From positions 432,102 to 496,101 of the forward strand of contig BDIU01000146.1 in assembly GCA_002118135.1 (NCBI GenBank): a DNA stretch of 64,000 bases. Direction: 5' to 3'. The notes beneath the pieces were generated by a model. The model did no database searches and was not told where the DNA came from. It saw only the letters and a program-made list of their open reading frames with translations. Positions 12,434-23,792 of this stretch are shown here, one piece after another; positions within the stretch are counted from its first letter, which is position 1, and the number at the start of each line of letters is the position of its first letter. Position numbers and translations under genes: made by a program. This stretch comes from Trebouxia sp. TZW2008. Its lineage: Eukaryota > Chlorophyta > Trebouxiophyceae > Trebouxiales > Trebouxiaceae.

Positions 12434-14216
12434 CTAACAACAAATTCGACTTGGGCAAAGGAACTTGATTGATGTTGGCCTAATAACTTGGGCCAGCTGT
12501 AGTACCTGTGCTTGTGTCTCTCGTCGAATTTGCTGCTGAACAGCCACAGGCTTTGCAGCAACTCTTTGCTGCAAGGCTAGCCGTTTGCTCAGGCTGGTGT
12601 TGCGAGCACTGCTCCCACCAGATACAGGGGTAGCAACCTGCACATCAGTGTCCAAATGCAATGTGTCATGCCCTGACATAACAGGTCTGCTTGTTTGAAT
12701 CACAAGCATGCTGGCTGCTCTGCAAGCAGTGCCTGTCAGGCATAGGTACAAGTGAGACACAGGCAGAAATTGTTGTGATAGAACGTTCAAGCGTCCTGGC
12801 TGTCAGCGTGTTCATCAGATGCTGCTTGCAAGGTCACAGAGCCCTTCAGTTTGTTGGCCGTTTGCCTAGGGCTAAGAGCGCCCGGTAAACCAGGTACATC
12901 AGGTATGGATGCAACATATAAACTTTATGATGTCAACCGGCCCAGTCATGTGACCCATGGTAAGCAGGTGCTCAGCAGTTGCCCAAAAGAAATTTGGACA
13001 ATATTGACTTCACCAAACATTATAAAAATGTTTCGAAGCCAGATTGTGACCTATAGAACCCACCTTGAACGCACTGATGCTGCAGTGGTGCCATTGCATT
13101 CATCAAGAAAAGGTACTCAATAAGAGTCCCATGGCTTCTGCACACTCTTGCATGTGCAGCGCTCACCTGAGCATGTGAGGAGCGTCGCTCAGCACGCCGC
13201 TCTGTATGTAATAGCCTGGGCGGCTGCTTGAACTTGACCGCTGTGACAGCAGCAGTGTGCAACCATGGTGCTCTGGCAGACTGTGCAATGGCTCTCAGCG
13301 GCCCACTGGGCACTCTGTAAGTCACAGGCTGCTCATCTGGATCCTGTGTCTGCTCATCTCCTATTGGCGCCTTGACCCATATTGAGGACCTTGGACGACT
13401 GGAAGGCCCTTCAATAATGAAACTCTGTCATATATCAGTAAAGGTTGCACTAAGCCAGCCTGTCAAGACAGGACTTGTGTCCCACTTTCCAAATCATGTG
13501 TGCGGGCTTGAGCGACAAGACAGATCTTACACGACAACAACAGCCAGTGATAGTTGAATAGCATGTCACTCCGCGCAGTCACAATGTAAGATCTGTCCTG
13601 TTGCTCAAACCCGCACACCTGCACACCAGATCTCAACACCCAAGCGCCTAGCACTTTTGCTGGCACTTATGATGCATTGTTACTTTTATTGCTGTGATAA
13701 ATGTCAAACATAGAAGTCACACCGGGAGCCTGTGTGAGTAGAAGCAGCTTAAGAAACGGCTCAACATTTCGTCAGCTCTGACCTGCTGGCTGCTGCCTTT
13801 CTGTTTGCATGTCAGCTGTGCTGGGCCTCAGAGCATGCAATCTGTCTCTGCCTATGTGCAATGATGATACATTGGTTGCATCATCATCGCATGGGCTGCA
13901 CACTGTGCACTGTGTTCGACTCAAGGCTATAGCCTACAGCTTTGTGCACAGGTTTTCATTCTAAATAATATGCTCAGCATCTTGTCAGCACCTCACCTGC
14001 TGGCTGCTGTCTGTCTGTGGGAAAGTCAGCAGCTGAGCTGGGCCTCAGAGCATGCAATCTGTCGGTGCCTGTACGCGCTGATGACGCATGGGCTGATGCT
14101 GCATGGGCTGCAGATTGGGAGGAAGAAGACGGGGCGGCTGAATCCTGACTGTTCTCATCGTTGGACGGCCCAAAATGCAGCTTACCGCCAACCTGTTGCA
14201 GCACAGAAGATTTCAT
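12434..14216 (-). other. Probable 3' exons of the EF-hand gene, unassigned
   Basis: Three minus-strand stretches look coding. They lie near 12500-12700 (ATPVSGGSSARNTSLSKRLA), 13150-13320 (TYRVPSGPLRAIAQSARAPW) and 13974-14216 (serine/alanine-rich). No family is recognised and splice links were not established. They lie downstream of the EF-hand exons on the same strand with no clear gene end between, so they are most simply its last exons. Confidence 0.35.
13497..13618. repeat. Imperfect inverted repeat (hairpin), arms about 36 bp
   Basis: The left arm from 13497 (TGTGCGGGCTTGAGCGACAA, then GACAGATCTTACA) is nearly the reverse complement of the right arm ending near 13618 (TGTAAGATCTGTCC, then TTGCTCAAACCCGCACA). 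The loop is about 50 bp. No clear target-site duplication was found. It could be a short MITE or a small-RNA precursor. Confidence 0.75.
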
Positions 14217-14223
14217 GACTGCT

Positions 14224-14285
14224 GGAAAGGAAAGGAAAGGAAAGGAAAGGAAAGGAAAGGAAAGGAAAGGAAAGGAAAGGAAAGG
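14224..14285. repeat. (GGAAA)n microsatellite
   Basis: About twelve perfect 5-bp units. Confidence 0.97.
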
Positions 14286-14987
14286 CCTTGAGGCAGCATG
14301 ACAGGAGCCTCTGGAACTAGAAGCAGCCCAAGCATGGTGATGGGTGTACCAGGTATTGCCGGTCTTGCCCTGACAGCCAACATGGCGTATTTACAGGCTG
14401 TTGACTGTGTCAAAGTCAGGATATTGACCTGTAAGGAGAGCCTTGGCCAATCATAGATCAAAATTATATCATAGCCTGTTTGAGATATGTCCCAAACGCT
14501 GATAAAATCCTTGTTTACCACCACCTGAGGGCCCTGATGTTGTCAACAAAGTTCATTCTCATGCGCCATGTATGTCAAACTAGATGCTGATGCTTGAGCA
14601 ACTGGTGCAATGATACTGCCTCAGAGAGCTGAAGATTTCCAGCAGATTGCCCTGCACTGAGCTTGCAAGGTACTGTGCATAAATTAATTAATGCAGCTTC
14701 ATGACCAGGCTGTAAGACATGCACCAACAGCCTGCAAATCAAGATGTGTTTCAGGCAAGACTCTGTAGCACCAGAAGGACCAGCATGACAGACATCAAAT
14801 CTGACAAGCATGCACATGACAGACCTGACAAAGGTCCAGATGATGTGGTCAGTCTGTAATATTGCTGTACAGAGAGAAATGGCAAGATGTGCTCAATGTG
14901 ACCTGCCCACGCCTATGGATGAGAGAGAAAACCTTTCTGGTGCTTCATTCAATTAAGAGGTCTGAGTGCATGTGCCATAACATGGCA

Positions 14988-16178
14988 TCAACAGTGTGAT
15001 GACTTGCATGAAGATGGGCGTACCACTCTGTGAGAAAGCACCAAACCCTGGTGGTGTCTTTCAGTCTGTAAGGCTGCAAGCTTGAGTGAGGGCACTTGCG
15101 GTTTGTCCAGACCAATAGCCCTGCAGACCACCCCCACACGGCGGGAAGCCGCTGCAGCCCGGCCAACCTCCACAGCTGTGGCCGACTCTGCTTCCAGAGC
15201 AGTGGCTGTAGTGGGCAGCTGTGCCTCCACAGCTGTGGCGGCTTCAGGGCGGGTGGCAGGCGGTGAGGTTTGGCGGGAAGACAGGGGATTGATGGAGGCA
15301 TTCCAGGGATCTGGCGGGAGGGGCTTTGGTTGGCCCAGGAATGCTGCTTGGCGCAACATGTTCCTAGGACTAGCATGCATTACATAGGGCGTGTCACCAC
15401 CAGCAGCATATGTGTTGACCTTCAATCTGCTGCTCAATGGCGGCACACTTGCAGCTTGCATGCTGGCTCCCTCTGAATGCATGACACGCTTGGTGTTCAC
15501 CCTCATCATTGAGACAGCTGTTGGAGTGCCCATTTGTGTTGCTGCCTGTTGTGCACTGCTGTCAATGTTGCATGGCTGCAAAGCGCTGCTGGCATGTCCC
15601 CTTGACCCAACCTCAGCATTATTGCCGTGCTGCATTTGCTCAATACTGCCTGACTGCTGCATCCGTGAAGCAGCTTTGCTGTGCTGCATCTGCTCACTGC
15701 AGCCTGACTGCGTCCATGAAGCATCATTGCTATTGTGCAGCTGCTCAGCACTGCCCGACTGATGCCTCCATGAAGCACCAACGCTGCTGCGCATCTGCTC
15801 AATGCCAGCAGTGCCTGACTGCTGCTTGCACAAAGCATCATGGCTGCGATGCATTGGCTGAGTGGTGCCTGATTGCTGCATCCACACGCCATTGCCTTGA
15901 TGCGCAGCTTGACCATCAATCCTTTGATGCTCAGTCACCTGTGCCTCCAGAGGGGAGGCATCCTGAGCAATGTGTGCTGCATTGCTGACTGGGTGCTGTG
16001 CAGTCCCCAACTGCATGGCTGTGTCAGGCTGCATTGCATCTGAGTTGAGGCCATGGAAGCCGGCGTCTGTGTCAGTGGCTGGCTGCAGCTGTGTGCTGAC
16101 GCAGAAGGGAGAGATGTGATGCTGGGTTTGCCAGGATGTGGGGGTCACAGCTGCTGCTGTGTCACGCAGCCATTGCAA
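14988..16178 (-). CDS. Low-complexity Q/S/A-rich exon, likely part of the EF-hand gene
   Basis: A long minus-strand open frame. Its middle has a degenerate repeat of about 22 residues of the type SGSAEQLHNSNDAS, SGCSEQMQHSKAAS and SGSIEQMQHGNNAE. It is followed by a basic/proline-rich segment (SPRNMLRQAAFLGQPKPLPP, then NASINPLSSRQTSPP). An acceptor-like TGATGCAG sits near 16181. No domain is recognised and the composition suggests disorder. The open length and protein-level repeat favour real coding. It lies between the EF-hand exons and other same-strand fragments, so it is best read as an internal exon of that gene. True boundaries are unknown. Confidence 0.45.
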   Translation of the reverse strand: MQWLRDTAAAVTPTSWQTQHHISPFCVSTQLQPATDTDAGFHGLNSDAMQPDTAMQLGTAQHPVSNAAHIAQDASPLEAQVTEHQRIDGQAAHQGNGVWMQQSGTTQPMHRSHDALCKQQSGTAGIEQMRSSVGASWRHQSGSAEQLHNSNDASWTQSGCSEQMQHSKAASRMQQSGSIEQMQHGNNAEVGSRGHASSALQPCNIDSSAQQAATQMGTPTAVSMMRVNTKRVMHSEGASMQAASVPPLSSRLKVNTYAAGGDTPYVMHASPRNMLRQAAFLGQPKPLPPDPWNASINPLSSRQTSPPATRPEAATAVEAQLPTTATALEAESATAVEVGRAAAASRRVGVVCRAIGLDKPQVPSLKLAALQTERHHQGLVLSHRVVRPSSCKSSHC

Positions 16179-16565
16179 CCTGCATCACAGAAGAAGAATG
16201 CCCACAGTAATTACCAAGGACTTCTGACTGACATCTGTACTAAGGACTGCCTATGCATTGCTAATGTGCAGCTGTGTGTTGACACAGAATGGAGAGGTAT
16301 GGTGGTGGGTCTGCCAGGCTGTGGGCGTCACTGCTGCTGCTGTAACACGCAGCCACTGCGACCTGCATGGCAGAGGAGAGCAGAACAAGGATGCACACCA
16401 AGGCGTCTTTGACTGAACCTTGTAGTGAGGACTGCCTTTGCACTTCATTTGTGAGCTGTGTGTTGATGCAAGAGGGCGAGATACCGTGATGGGTCAGCCA
16501 GGCTGTGAAAGTCAGTGCTGCTGCTGCTATACCATGTGGCCATTGCAGCCTGCATTGCAGGGTGC
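16070..16565 (-). repeat. Three copies of a 5' exon edge (about 190-bp period)
   Basis: Minus-strand blocks at about 16070-16185, 16268-16371 and 16452-16561 each encode a version of LQWLRDTAAAVTPTSWQTQH. The block attached to the long open exon is the only uninterrupted one. The other two lie upstream in the intron. Confidence 0.75.
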
Positions 16566-16769
16566 CGCACACTAATGTGCACGCTGAGGACCCTCATCAA
16601 GTGATCAGACAAAGGCATTGCGCTGAAACACACTTGAATCAGCAACGCTGTCACTTGCTGAAGATGTGTGTTCAGGGTTCAGGCTGAAGTATCACAGTGA
16701 GACATGCTGATGAGCTCATCTGCACTGCGCCGCACTGCGTACAAAGCATTCAGACAAACTGGCACCTAC

Positions 16770-17120
16770 TTGTGCATAGTGTGGGGCGTCATGCAGGTCT
16801 GTTTCATCTTGCGAACAGGCAACAGCAGGTCACTGTCTTCTGAGCGTTCAGCAGTGGCCTCTGGACGGGTGTGGCGTGCAGCGCCCCAAACGTGGTTGCT
16901 TGCTGACAGGTGTGCAACCAGGCTGCACGACAGTGAATCACACAAAGCCTTTGGGAGCTTGACTGGGCACTCACTTGTGCTTAGTGCGAGGCGTCATGGA
17001 GGTGTCTTTCTTCTCATGCACAGGCAAGGGCTGGTCACTGTCTTCTGAGCGTTCAGTGATGGCCTCTGGCCGTGTATGCCGTGCAGCGCCCCACACATGG
17101 TTGCTAGCAGACAGCTGGGG
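16770..17120 (-). repeat. Two-copy tandem duplication, about 200-bp period
   Basis: Blocks near 16775-16925 and 16975-17125 share long matching stretches (CACTGTCTTCTGAGCGTTCA, and GTGCAGCGCCCCA with flanks). On the minus strand the second encodes a peptide like TERSEDSDQPLPVHEKK. Confidence 0.75.
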
Positions 17121-17814
17121 CACCAGCGGATGCGACAGAGTTAGTTGCTCAGCTGTTGGGTGCTGCACAGGGAGTGGAGACCCGCCATTTGTATAGTGCA
17201 CAGAGCCTCTTGAGCTTGATCTGGCGTGCTCAACCAAGTCGTCCTGAACAGGAAACAAAGGTAAGCTGAGTTGCTCTGGCATGCCAGGCTTGGTCACAGG
17301 ACCTTGTGGGGCTGCACAGGGCATGGCATTGCAACTCAGAGAGTTCATGCTGATGAAGGCGCAACAGCTGCATACTGATCAGGGAATTGTGCATTGATAT
17401 TGTAGTTGCACAGCAGCATGACCCACTTGTTTGCTGTGCAGTCTGCATAGGGCAGCGCACCTAAAAGCTTGCATGCTAAGCCAGAGCAAGCCAATCTTCC
17501 AAGTCAATTGCATTACAACTCATTTCTGACATATGGCAGCAGGATCCTGTTCTCCAACTGCAAATGCACACTTGTCTTTTAGTCCAGGGAGGAAATGAGA
17601 ATGCAAATGGACGCATTCCTTTTTTCAAACCTGGCATTTGCATAGCCAGGATACTGATCCCTCACCTGGCCTGAATTTGCAGCAATAGGAGGGGATTCTG
17701 CCCTAGACCCACGCCTTGTACCAACAGGAGTGCCAGCATGAGAGCCTGCATTTGATGTTTGGCCAGCAGCATGAGAGGGCGCTGGCTGTGAAACCAGAGC
17801 TTGTGTGATGATAG

Positions 17815-18520
17815 GCAGAGCGCCTGTGCCCATCCTGATGCAAGCAGTGGGTGAACCTGTGCGCCTGCTGGTGGCTCTGGGACTGCCATTGGCTTGTGCC
17901 TGATCCACCTGCAGCAAATACTCTGACGTTGCCTGACTATGGTTTGCCGATGTACAGCGCTTCTTTCTAAGGTGATGTGTGCAAAATCTGGGTCTGTGGG
18001 ATGACAGGCAGGGCGCTTGTGCCCATCCTGATGCAAGCAGTGGGTGAGCCAGTACGCCTGCTGGTGGCTCTGGGACTGCCATTGGTTTGTGCCTGATCCA
18101 CCTGCAGCAAATACTCTGACGTTGCATGACTATGGTTTGCCGATGTACAGCGCTTCTTTTTGAGGTGATGTGTGCAAAATCTGGGTCTGTGGGATGACAG
18201 GCAGGGCGCTTGTGCCCATCCTGGTGCAAGCAGTGGGTGACCTGTGCGCCTACTGGTCGTCATGGGGCTGCCAATGGCTTCTGCCTGATTCAGCTGCAGC
18301 AAATACTCTGAAGTCGCATGACTATGGTCTGCCAATGTACAGCGCTTCTTTTTGAGGTGATGTATGCAAAACTTGGGTTTGTGTGATGATGGCAGAGCTC
18401 CTGTACCCATCCTGATGCAAGCAGTGGGTGAGCCAGTGCACCTACTGGTTGTCATGGGGCTGCCACTGGCTTGTGCCTGACCCACCTGCAGCAACACACT
18501 GGGTTTGCACGAGCTGCCAC
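17815..18520 (-). repeat. 193-bp tandem repeat, four units
   Basis: The marker CATCCTG(A/G)TGCAAGCAG starts at 17831, 18024, 18217 and 18408, giving periods of 193, 193 and 191 bp. A diverged fifth unit starts near 18718. The minus strand encodes the same peptide (QVDQAQANGSPRATSRRTG, then ACIRMGTGALP) in each unit, but 193 is not a multiple of 3, so the frame shifts from unit to unit unless part of each is an intron. Confidence 0.85.
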
Positions 18521-19029
18521 AGGCGGTATACCCATACAAATCTGCACAGCAAAACAATTTGCCTTCGGTTGCTGTGGGGCTGCCAGTGAGCTCTGCTTGA
18601 ACCACCTGCAGCATTACGTGGGGCTGGCATGAGGTGAGTGTATGATTCAGCAGCAGCATGAGGGGCCTGTGGTTCTGATGTTGGGGCTTGTGTGATGATG
18701 GGCAGGGCGCCTGTGCCAATCCTGATGCAAGCAATGGGTGAGCTAGTTTGCCTGCTGATTGCAATCGGACTGTCATTGGCTTCTGCTTGATGAGCTTGCA
18801 TCAGGCTTGCACAATCTCATCAAAGCAGCCCAGTATCAATCAAGTCCACGTGTGTCTGCCACAGCACAGCAGACCAAGCTCCAGTCTTTGCAACACACAC
18901 ACGGCTGTTCTTCAACAGCTGCCATGAGCAGTTTTACACACAAGTTTGCCAGACTTGATCTTTGTGAGGTTTCGAGAGTCTAGACAATACAAATTTCTAA
19001 CAAGTCAAGCCCAACACATGAGCAAGCTG

Positions 19030-19560
19030 CTGTCCCCTGAGCAGCAGCTTCCTGGGAGCCCTGATGGCCTTGCCTTGGCCATATATATGCTTGCCATGTC
19101 ACGACAAATGAAGCTGATGCATGAACCAATTGCAAAATGTGATCAGAATGCATGTCAAAAGCTCCGCTGATCTTTTGCTGACAGCAGCTGAGCGTAGTGC
19201 TTCTGCTCAAATAATGGAAAAGGTTTGTGATAAAACTGCCAAGTAAGTATCACCTGGTTGGCAGCTTCCTGTGAGCCCTGGTTGCTTAGGCTTGGCCTGT
19301 CAGCCATGCTGTCTGCAACTGACAGCTGCGTCGCCATTGGCATCATGGACTCTGACATCAGTCTGCACATCATACAGTGACTGTCGTTACATGTATAGCT
19401 TTTAGCAATACAAAAGGCATCATGAACTCTGACATTAGCCTGCAGCAGCTGTTGCTTATCTACTCAGCCTTGGCCTGTCTGCAACTGACAGCTGCGTCGC
19501 CACTGGCATCATGGACTCTGACATCAGCCTGCAGATCGTGCAGTAGCTGTTTCTCAAGCA
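19030..19560 (-). repeat. Degenerate repeats around a short coiled-coil exon
   Basis: The motif GACTCTGACATCAG and its surroundings occur near 19348, 19425 and 19512. GCAGCTTCCTG followed by GAGCCCTG occurs near 19043 and 19260. Near 19465-19600 the minus strand encodes VLEKQLLHDLQADVRVHDAS, a plausible exon of the EF-hand gene. The other blocks look like broken copies. Confidence 0.55.
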
Positions 19561-19965
19561 CTGCGACTTTCTGAAAACTCGCTGAATGACTCTGCTTGTG
19601 TCAACAGCAACATTCTGAGTGCACAAAGGTAAAGGTTTGGGGTTTGGCAGGACAATTGGTGAGGGACAAGCATCGCTCACAAGCGCGATAAAGCACTCAA
19701 ATCCAAAACCCACAGGCTATTCTGAGACTCTGTTCCTATATTTGTGTGACAGATGATATTTCAACACAGCAACATGCTGTACTTTCTGGACGCATAAGCA
19801 CATCTGCATGTGTGATGCCCTGTCACATCTATAGCAAATCACGATCACATTCAAGAGCATACAGATTGATGTGATCATCGTCGATGGTTTTGCCATCGTG
19901 CACACTGCACAAGTGCAATGCAATGTGCCTAGACACTCAAGGAGAGCAGTGCATGCAGGACATAC

Positions 19966-20882
19966 TTGGATTTGACGCGGTGCTCCCGCTCCTTGATACG
20001 CTCATGCATGTGCACAAATCTGCTTCGCCAGCCTCCCTCATCATTGAACACTGCCTCCATCACCTTCTTCCGCCTGCAGCAACAGTAATGCAAGTTTTGC
20101 TAACATTCTGCTAGATGAATGCACGCACTTTTGCAAAATTTACTAAATGGATGGATTGCTTCTCTTTGACAGCATCAGGGCTGACTTTGCCAGCCCAAGA
20201 TGCAAAGTTCAAAATCTATGATGTTGCAAACTTGCATATTGCGTGATGTTGCACTGTGCTAATGCAGTGTTCAGCTTGCTGTGCGTTGCAATATTGCATG
20301 TTGTCTGCAGGCAGCGATATTGCAGCACAGATCAGTACCAGTCAGGGTTGCTGCACTGTGAACATCTATCATTGCACCAACAAGACCACACCTGTATGCT
20401 CTGGCCATCAGGGCAATGTTGTAGGCTGTAGTGGCGCTACCATTTGACTTGCTATGGGAACCTTCATCAAGGTCATGGCTGTCCCTGCTCATGATGTCAA
20501 TGAAGTCGGGAAAGCCAATGCCATCAGAGCCATGGTACTTGACAGTGTCGAGCACTGAAGCCACTGCTTCCAAGGAAACATGATTGCCCAAAGCCTGCGC
20601 CATCACTGCAGGTTTAGCCTTTGCCTGTATTTGAACAGCCTGCGTCAGGATTGTAGGCAATGCTCTACACTGTACCTTGAAAACATCCTGCAGCTCGTCT
20701 GCTGTGATGGTCCCAGTGCCATCAGTGTCTATGATATCAAAGCACTCTCGCAGAGCATCCAGTTGTTTCCTGTCAAGTCTGGGCCTCACTGGCTTGCCAT
20801 GCTTGCGCAGCCAAGAGCTGATATCATCGAGCTGTAAGAGGTCGGATGCAGAGCTCGTCGTCTGAGCTGCAGCTGGTCCCAT
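19966..20882 (-). CDS. EF-hand calcium-binding protein, 5' exons
   Basis: Three exons join in phase: 20882-20676, 20594-20392 and 20073-19966. The first EF-hand loop DTDGTGTITADE is canonical, with acidic residues at positions 1 and 3 and Glu at 12. The paired second loop YHGSDGIGFPDF lacks the acidic residues at 1, 3 and 12 and should not bind calcium. The spacing (DVFK/ALGNHVSLEAVASVLDTV) is that of a calmodulin-type EF-hand pair. The third exon encodes a basic helix (RKKVMEAVFNDEGGWRSRFV, then HMHERIKERE). The protein must continue beyond the donor at 19965, probably through the repeat-rich stretch to about 12.4 kb. Function beyond calcium binding is not recognised. The start ATG at 20882 begins MGPAAAQTTSS. 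Confidence 0.8.
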
Positions 20883-21390
20883 CAGGTCAACAAAGAGTGC
20901 AGGCTGTCTCTATTACTGATGCGCGCAACCCGGATTGAACCCCGTCGCCGGGGTCTGGCACTGCTCAGCTGACATAAAATGTGTAAACATCAAAAGCGTG
21001 CGATGCATAGGTAAGCCCGCCCTGTCGCTACCGTATGCAGCATATGAACGCTGCCGAGTTGCAAGCTGCCATATTGCACCTGCAGCGAGAACAACTGGTA
21101 GTCTTGCTGAGCGTTCATGGCTGCACGCACGCAGCTTCCGCTGCTGTATACTTGTTGGAGCTGTCAATCGGCGTCAACAGTCAAAGCGCAACAATGCCAA
21201 CTTGAGGTTGGGGTTCTAAATGCCTTCAAGGCAGGGTGGTATGTGTCCTGTGTACTCACACAAATCGCTAGACATTCTGCAGCTTTCTCAGCAGGTTTGG
21301 ATCTTGTTACATCCAAGAACTTCATCAAATAGCAGGTTTCAAGACCAAACATTTGCAGCAAAATTGGACAAAGCCAAAGGCACTGCAGAC
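20883..21390. other. Intergenic
   Basis: No gene recognised. It is the upstream flank of the EF-hand gene and precedes the MITE. Confidence 0.5.
21383..21390. repeat. Left target-site duplication of the MITE (CTGCAGAC)
   Basis: Perfect 8-bp direct repeat with 21895-21902. Confidence 0.9.
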
Positions 21391-21894
21391 CATAGTTGCA
21401 CGGACACGGGACACGCGTGTCGGCGTGTCCGAAGTTTTGCCCGACACGGCCATACCGTATGGCCATACCGTATGATACTTAAGGATAACTGCAGAATAAT
21501 GCCATAAAACAGTGACTTTCAGTTTTTTGATGGTGGCAACAGTGTCAACAGTGTCAGGCAGTCCAGAAATCACCTTCACATACAAGAAATAGCTTGAAAA
21601 TGACTGCCTAGATGGCCGTACATGTCATGCGTAAGAAACCCTGAGTCAACCCTAAATGCATAAAAACAGGCAATTTGAGCCCTTTTCTGCGTTTTGAAAA
21701 TTCAGGCGCTTGCTTTCATGCGGCGATGGCTAAATATGCCTAGTTATGACAAAAACGCTTGAAAATGCATGCAGAACGGCAATGTAATGGGAACTTAGTG
21801 ATATATTACGTGATTCGCCGTACGACACGCGTGTCAGGCAGACGCGCGTGTCAGGCCGTGTCCGAAAAAAAAGTGTCGTGTCCGTGCAACTATG
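21391..21894. mobile_element. Non-autonomous hAT-like DNA transposon (MITE)
   Basis: A 504-bp element with perfect 18-bp terminal inverted repeats (left CATAGTTGCACGGACACG, right its reverse complement) and a perfect 8-bp target-site duplication CTGCAGAC. Subterminal regions are packed with CGTGTC/GACACG repeats on both strands, including palindromic GACACGCGTGTC, and there is an internal palindrome built from CCGTATGG units. No transposase frame is present. An 8-bp duplication with short inverted termini is the hAT pattern. The terminal bases do not match the usual hAT start exactly, so superfamily assignment is inferred. Confidence 0.88.
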
Positions 21895-21902
21895 CTGCAG
21901 AC
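21895..21902. repeat. Right target-site duplication of the MITE (CTGCAGAC)
   Basis: Matches 21383-21390 exactly. Confidence 0.9.
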
Positions 21903-22139
21903 CAGCTTCAGCGCATGTCATGTCAAATCAACTTGTTGATACATGTGTGGCTGCAGGGCCAGTCTGTTCTAACACTGTTTTGGAAAAAAAGCATCATCTG
22001 TTTGCAAAAGGCCCGTACCATGGGCAAATTTTCGGATACATCAGGGTTCCCGCATGCATGGGTCTCCATGCATGCTGTGTGTGATGGGCCTGCACAATCA
22101 GGGCTCACTGGTGCCGTGGCTATGTCGAATCAGCCCATT

Positions 22140-23792
22140 TCATTTTTGCTTTACGCCCCTGACCCCCGCATGCAACCTCTCTGAATGCCGCCGCACAGCA
22201 GACAAGTTGTTCTTGATCTCGTTCTCCACTCTATTTTGAATCAAGCGGATAGGCAGCCAAATCTGCAGTCATGACACAAGATGAACGCTTGTCAAACACA
22301 CTCATGGTGGCATTCACCAAGCTTACCTTTGCTTGGAGTGCAAGTTGCCTGTGAAGTAGTGCAATTTTCAAAGCAGACTCTGTCCAGTTGTGTATACAGC
22401 ATGGCATTACAGCACTTTTTTGGGCCAAGCAATTGTTGCACTCAGGACCATTGTCAATGAGCTTATGGCTGAAGTCAACTGGAAAATGCTTGCCTGTGGC
22501 CTGACAAACAGAGCGTATGACAGTCGGCAGGAGTTGTTGCCTTGGGAGCCCTCCTGCATGCGCCATATGCCCCTGAATGCCTGCAACACACCCATCACCG
22601 CCTGAGGATCAAAAATGCATGCTACACAGGCAAAAGGAGCAGCATAAACATTGCCAGCAGCACAGCATCTGCAACCCCGGCATTGCCTGCATTGCCCAGG
22701 TGACGAAGCTCAGGTTGAACCAAACAGGCTCACCTGAAAGTCGCCTTCCACAAGACTGAAGCAGATGTCTTTGCATTGGCCAGCAGGGCATCTTGGTGAA
22801 GGGTATAGCTGCTCTTCTGCTGGGCTGCTGCTCTTGCCACCGCTGTGATTACTGCAGAGCCTGCTGGGTGTGCCAGCGCCGTGTTCCTGGATGTCTAGCA
22901 CTACTTTGGCTCTGAATTTGGCCCCAAAAGCTACATCCTGCTCGCCCACTTGCAGCAGCTTTGCGCCGTCTGCCTTTCTCGACAGGCAGCGATTCTCTGT
23001 CAGGCCTGAGTGGAACAAGCTTTCAGCATGCATGGAGGTTAGGTCAGGGGTTTAGCGTGCAGAGGGTGTTGTTCAAGCTTTCAGCATGCATAGAGTGCTA
23101 TTCAAGCTTTCAGCATGCAAAGAGCTGTGTTAAGCTTTTCAGCATGCAAAGAGTGCTGTTCAACCTTTTGACATGCATGCAGTGCTGTTCATGCTTTCGG
23201 CATGTATAGACTCTTGTCTCAATGATTACTGTCAGTTGTAGTCAATCACAACCTGCCACAGTGTGCGTTGTTTGCTCACTGAGGCGTGGTTGTAGTAGCT
23301 GCACTTGTATGCTAGCAAACGCATTGTTGATAGACAATTGACACTCACCAGGGATGAATGTGTTCAGCCTTTCATAGTCAGTTAAAGCTCCCCACACAAT
23401 GTGCACAGGCGCAGCGATCTGCACTGCTGCATACAAGCGCCTGCTGTTGCGTGCTCCTCGCTCAACAGTGACATCAACTGACTCAGGACCAGCGCCGTTC
23501 CCTGATGCACCACATGTGCTCAGTCATGCATGCAGCTTGCATTGCTTGCTTGCGTAGCAATGTCAGGCCCTGAGCGCTGCTCACCTGCGTTCCAAAATGC
23601 TAGTGTTCTGGTTGGATGTCTCTGGCTGACTTTGTACCTGACAGCGTTGTCTTTGTGTGCAATGCGTGTGTAGTCGCGGGTCGAAGGCGATGGCCTCTGA
23701 GATTGGTATTTTTGTCTGGGTAATGAGCGGCGTTGTGACCCGTATGCAGCAAAGGAAGACTGAGTCACGTTTGCATGTTGCAGATCAAGCAT
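22140..23792 (-). CDS. Polyketide cyclase/START (COQ10-like) lipid-binding protein, probably plastid
   Basis: Five exons join in phase to 280 residues: 23792-23585, 23501-23349, 23005-22734, 22580-22494 and 22262-22140 (stop TGA). The first exon is basic and Ser/Arg/Gln-rich with few acidic residues, a plausible plastid leader. The domain then reads RRLYAAVQIAAPVHIVWGAL, TDYERLNTFIPG/LTENRCL, LLQVGEQDVAFGAKFRAKVV, FRGIWRMQEG, LSYALFVRPQ and a C-terminal helix LPIRLIQNRVENEIKNNLSA. This matches the plant family of START-like proteins, which bind hydrophobic ligands, and the order is complete. Intron 4 appears to use a GC donor (CAG/GCAAGC). A C-rich insert in exon 3 (about residues 165-195) lengthens the domain. 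The ligand is unknown. Confidence 0.85.
23013..23215. repeat. About 29-bp minisatellite, six units, in intron 2 of the START gene
   Basis: Units of the form TTCAAGCTTTCAGCATGCA(T/A)AGAG start near 23017, 23071, 23101, 23130, 23159 and 23188. The first adjoins exon 3, so the array grew out from the exon edge. Confidence 0.85.

Noticed and set aside
17579..18776. CRISPR-like array (regular 193-bp repeats)
   Set aside because: Units are long, contiguous, diverging and peptide-coding, with no spacers. The organism is eukaryotic.
20915..20990. B-box-like GGTTCAATCC on the minus strand, possible tRNA or SINE
   Set aside because: The T stem does not pair and no D or anticodon arm can be drawn.
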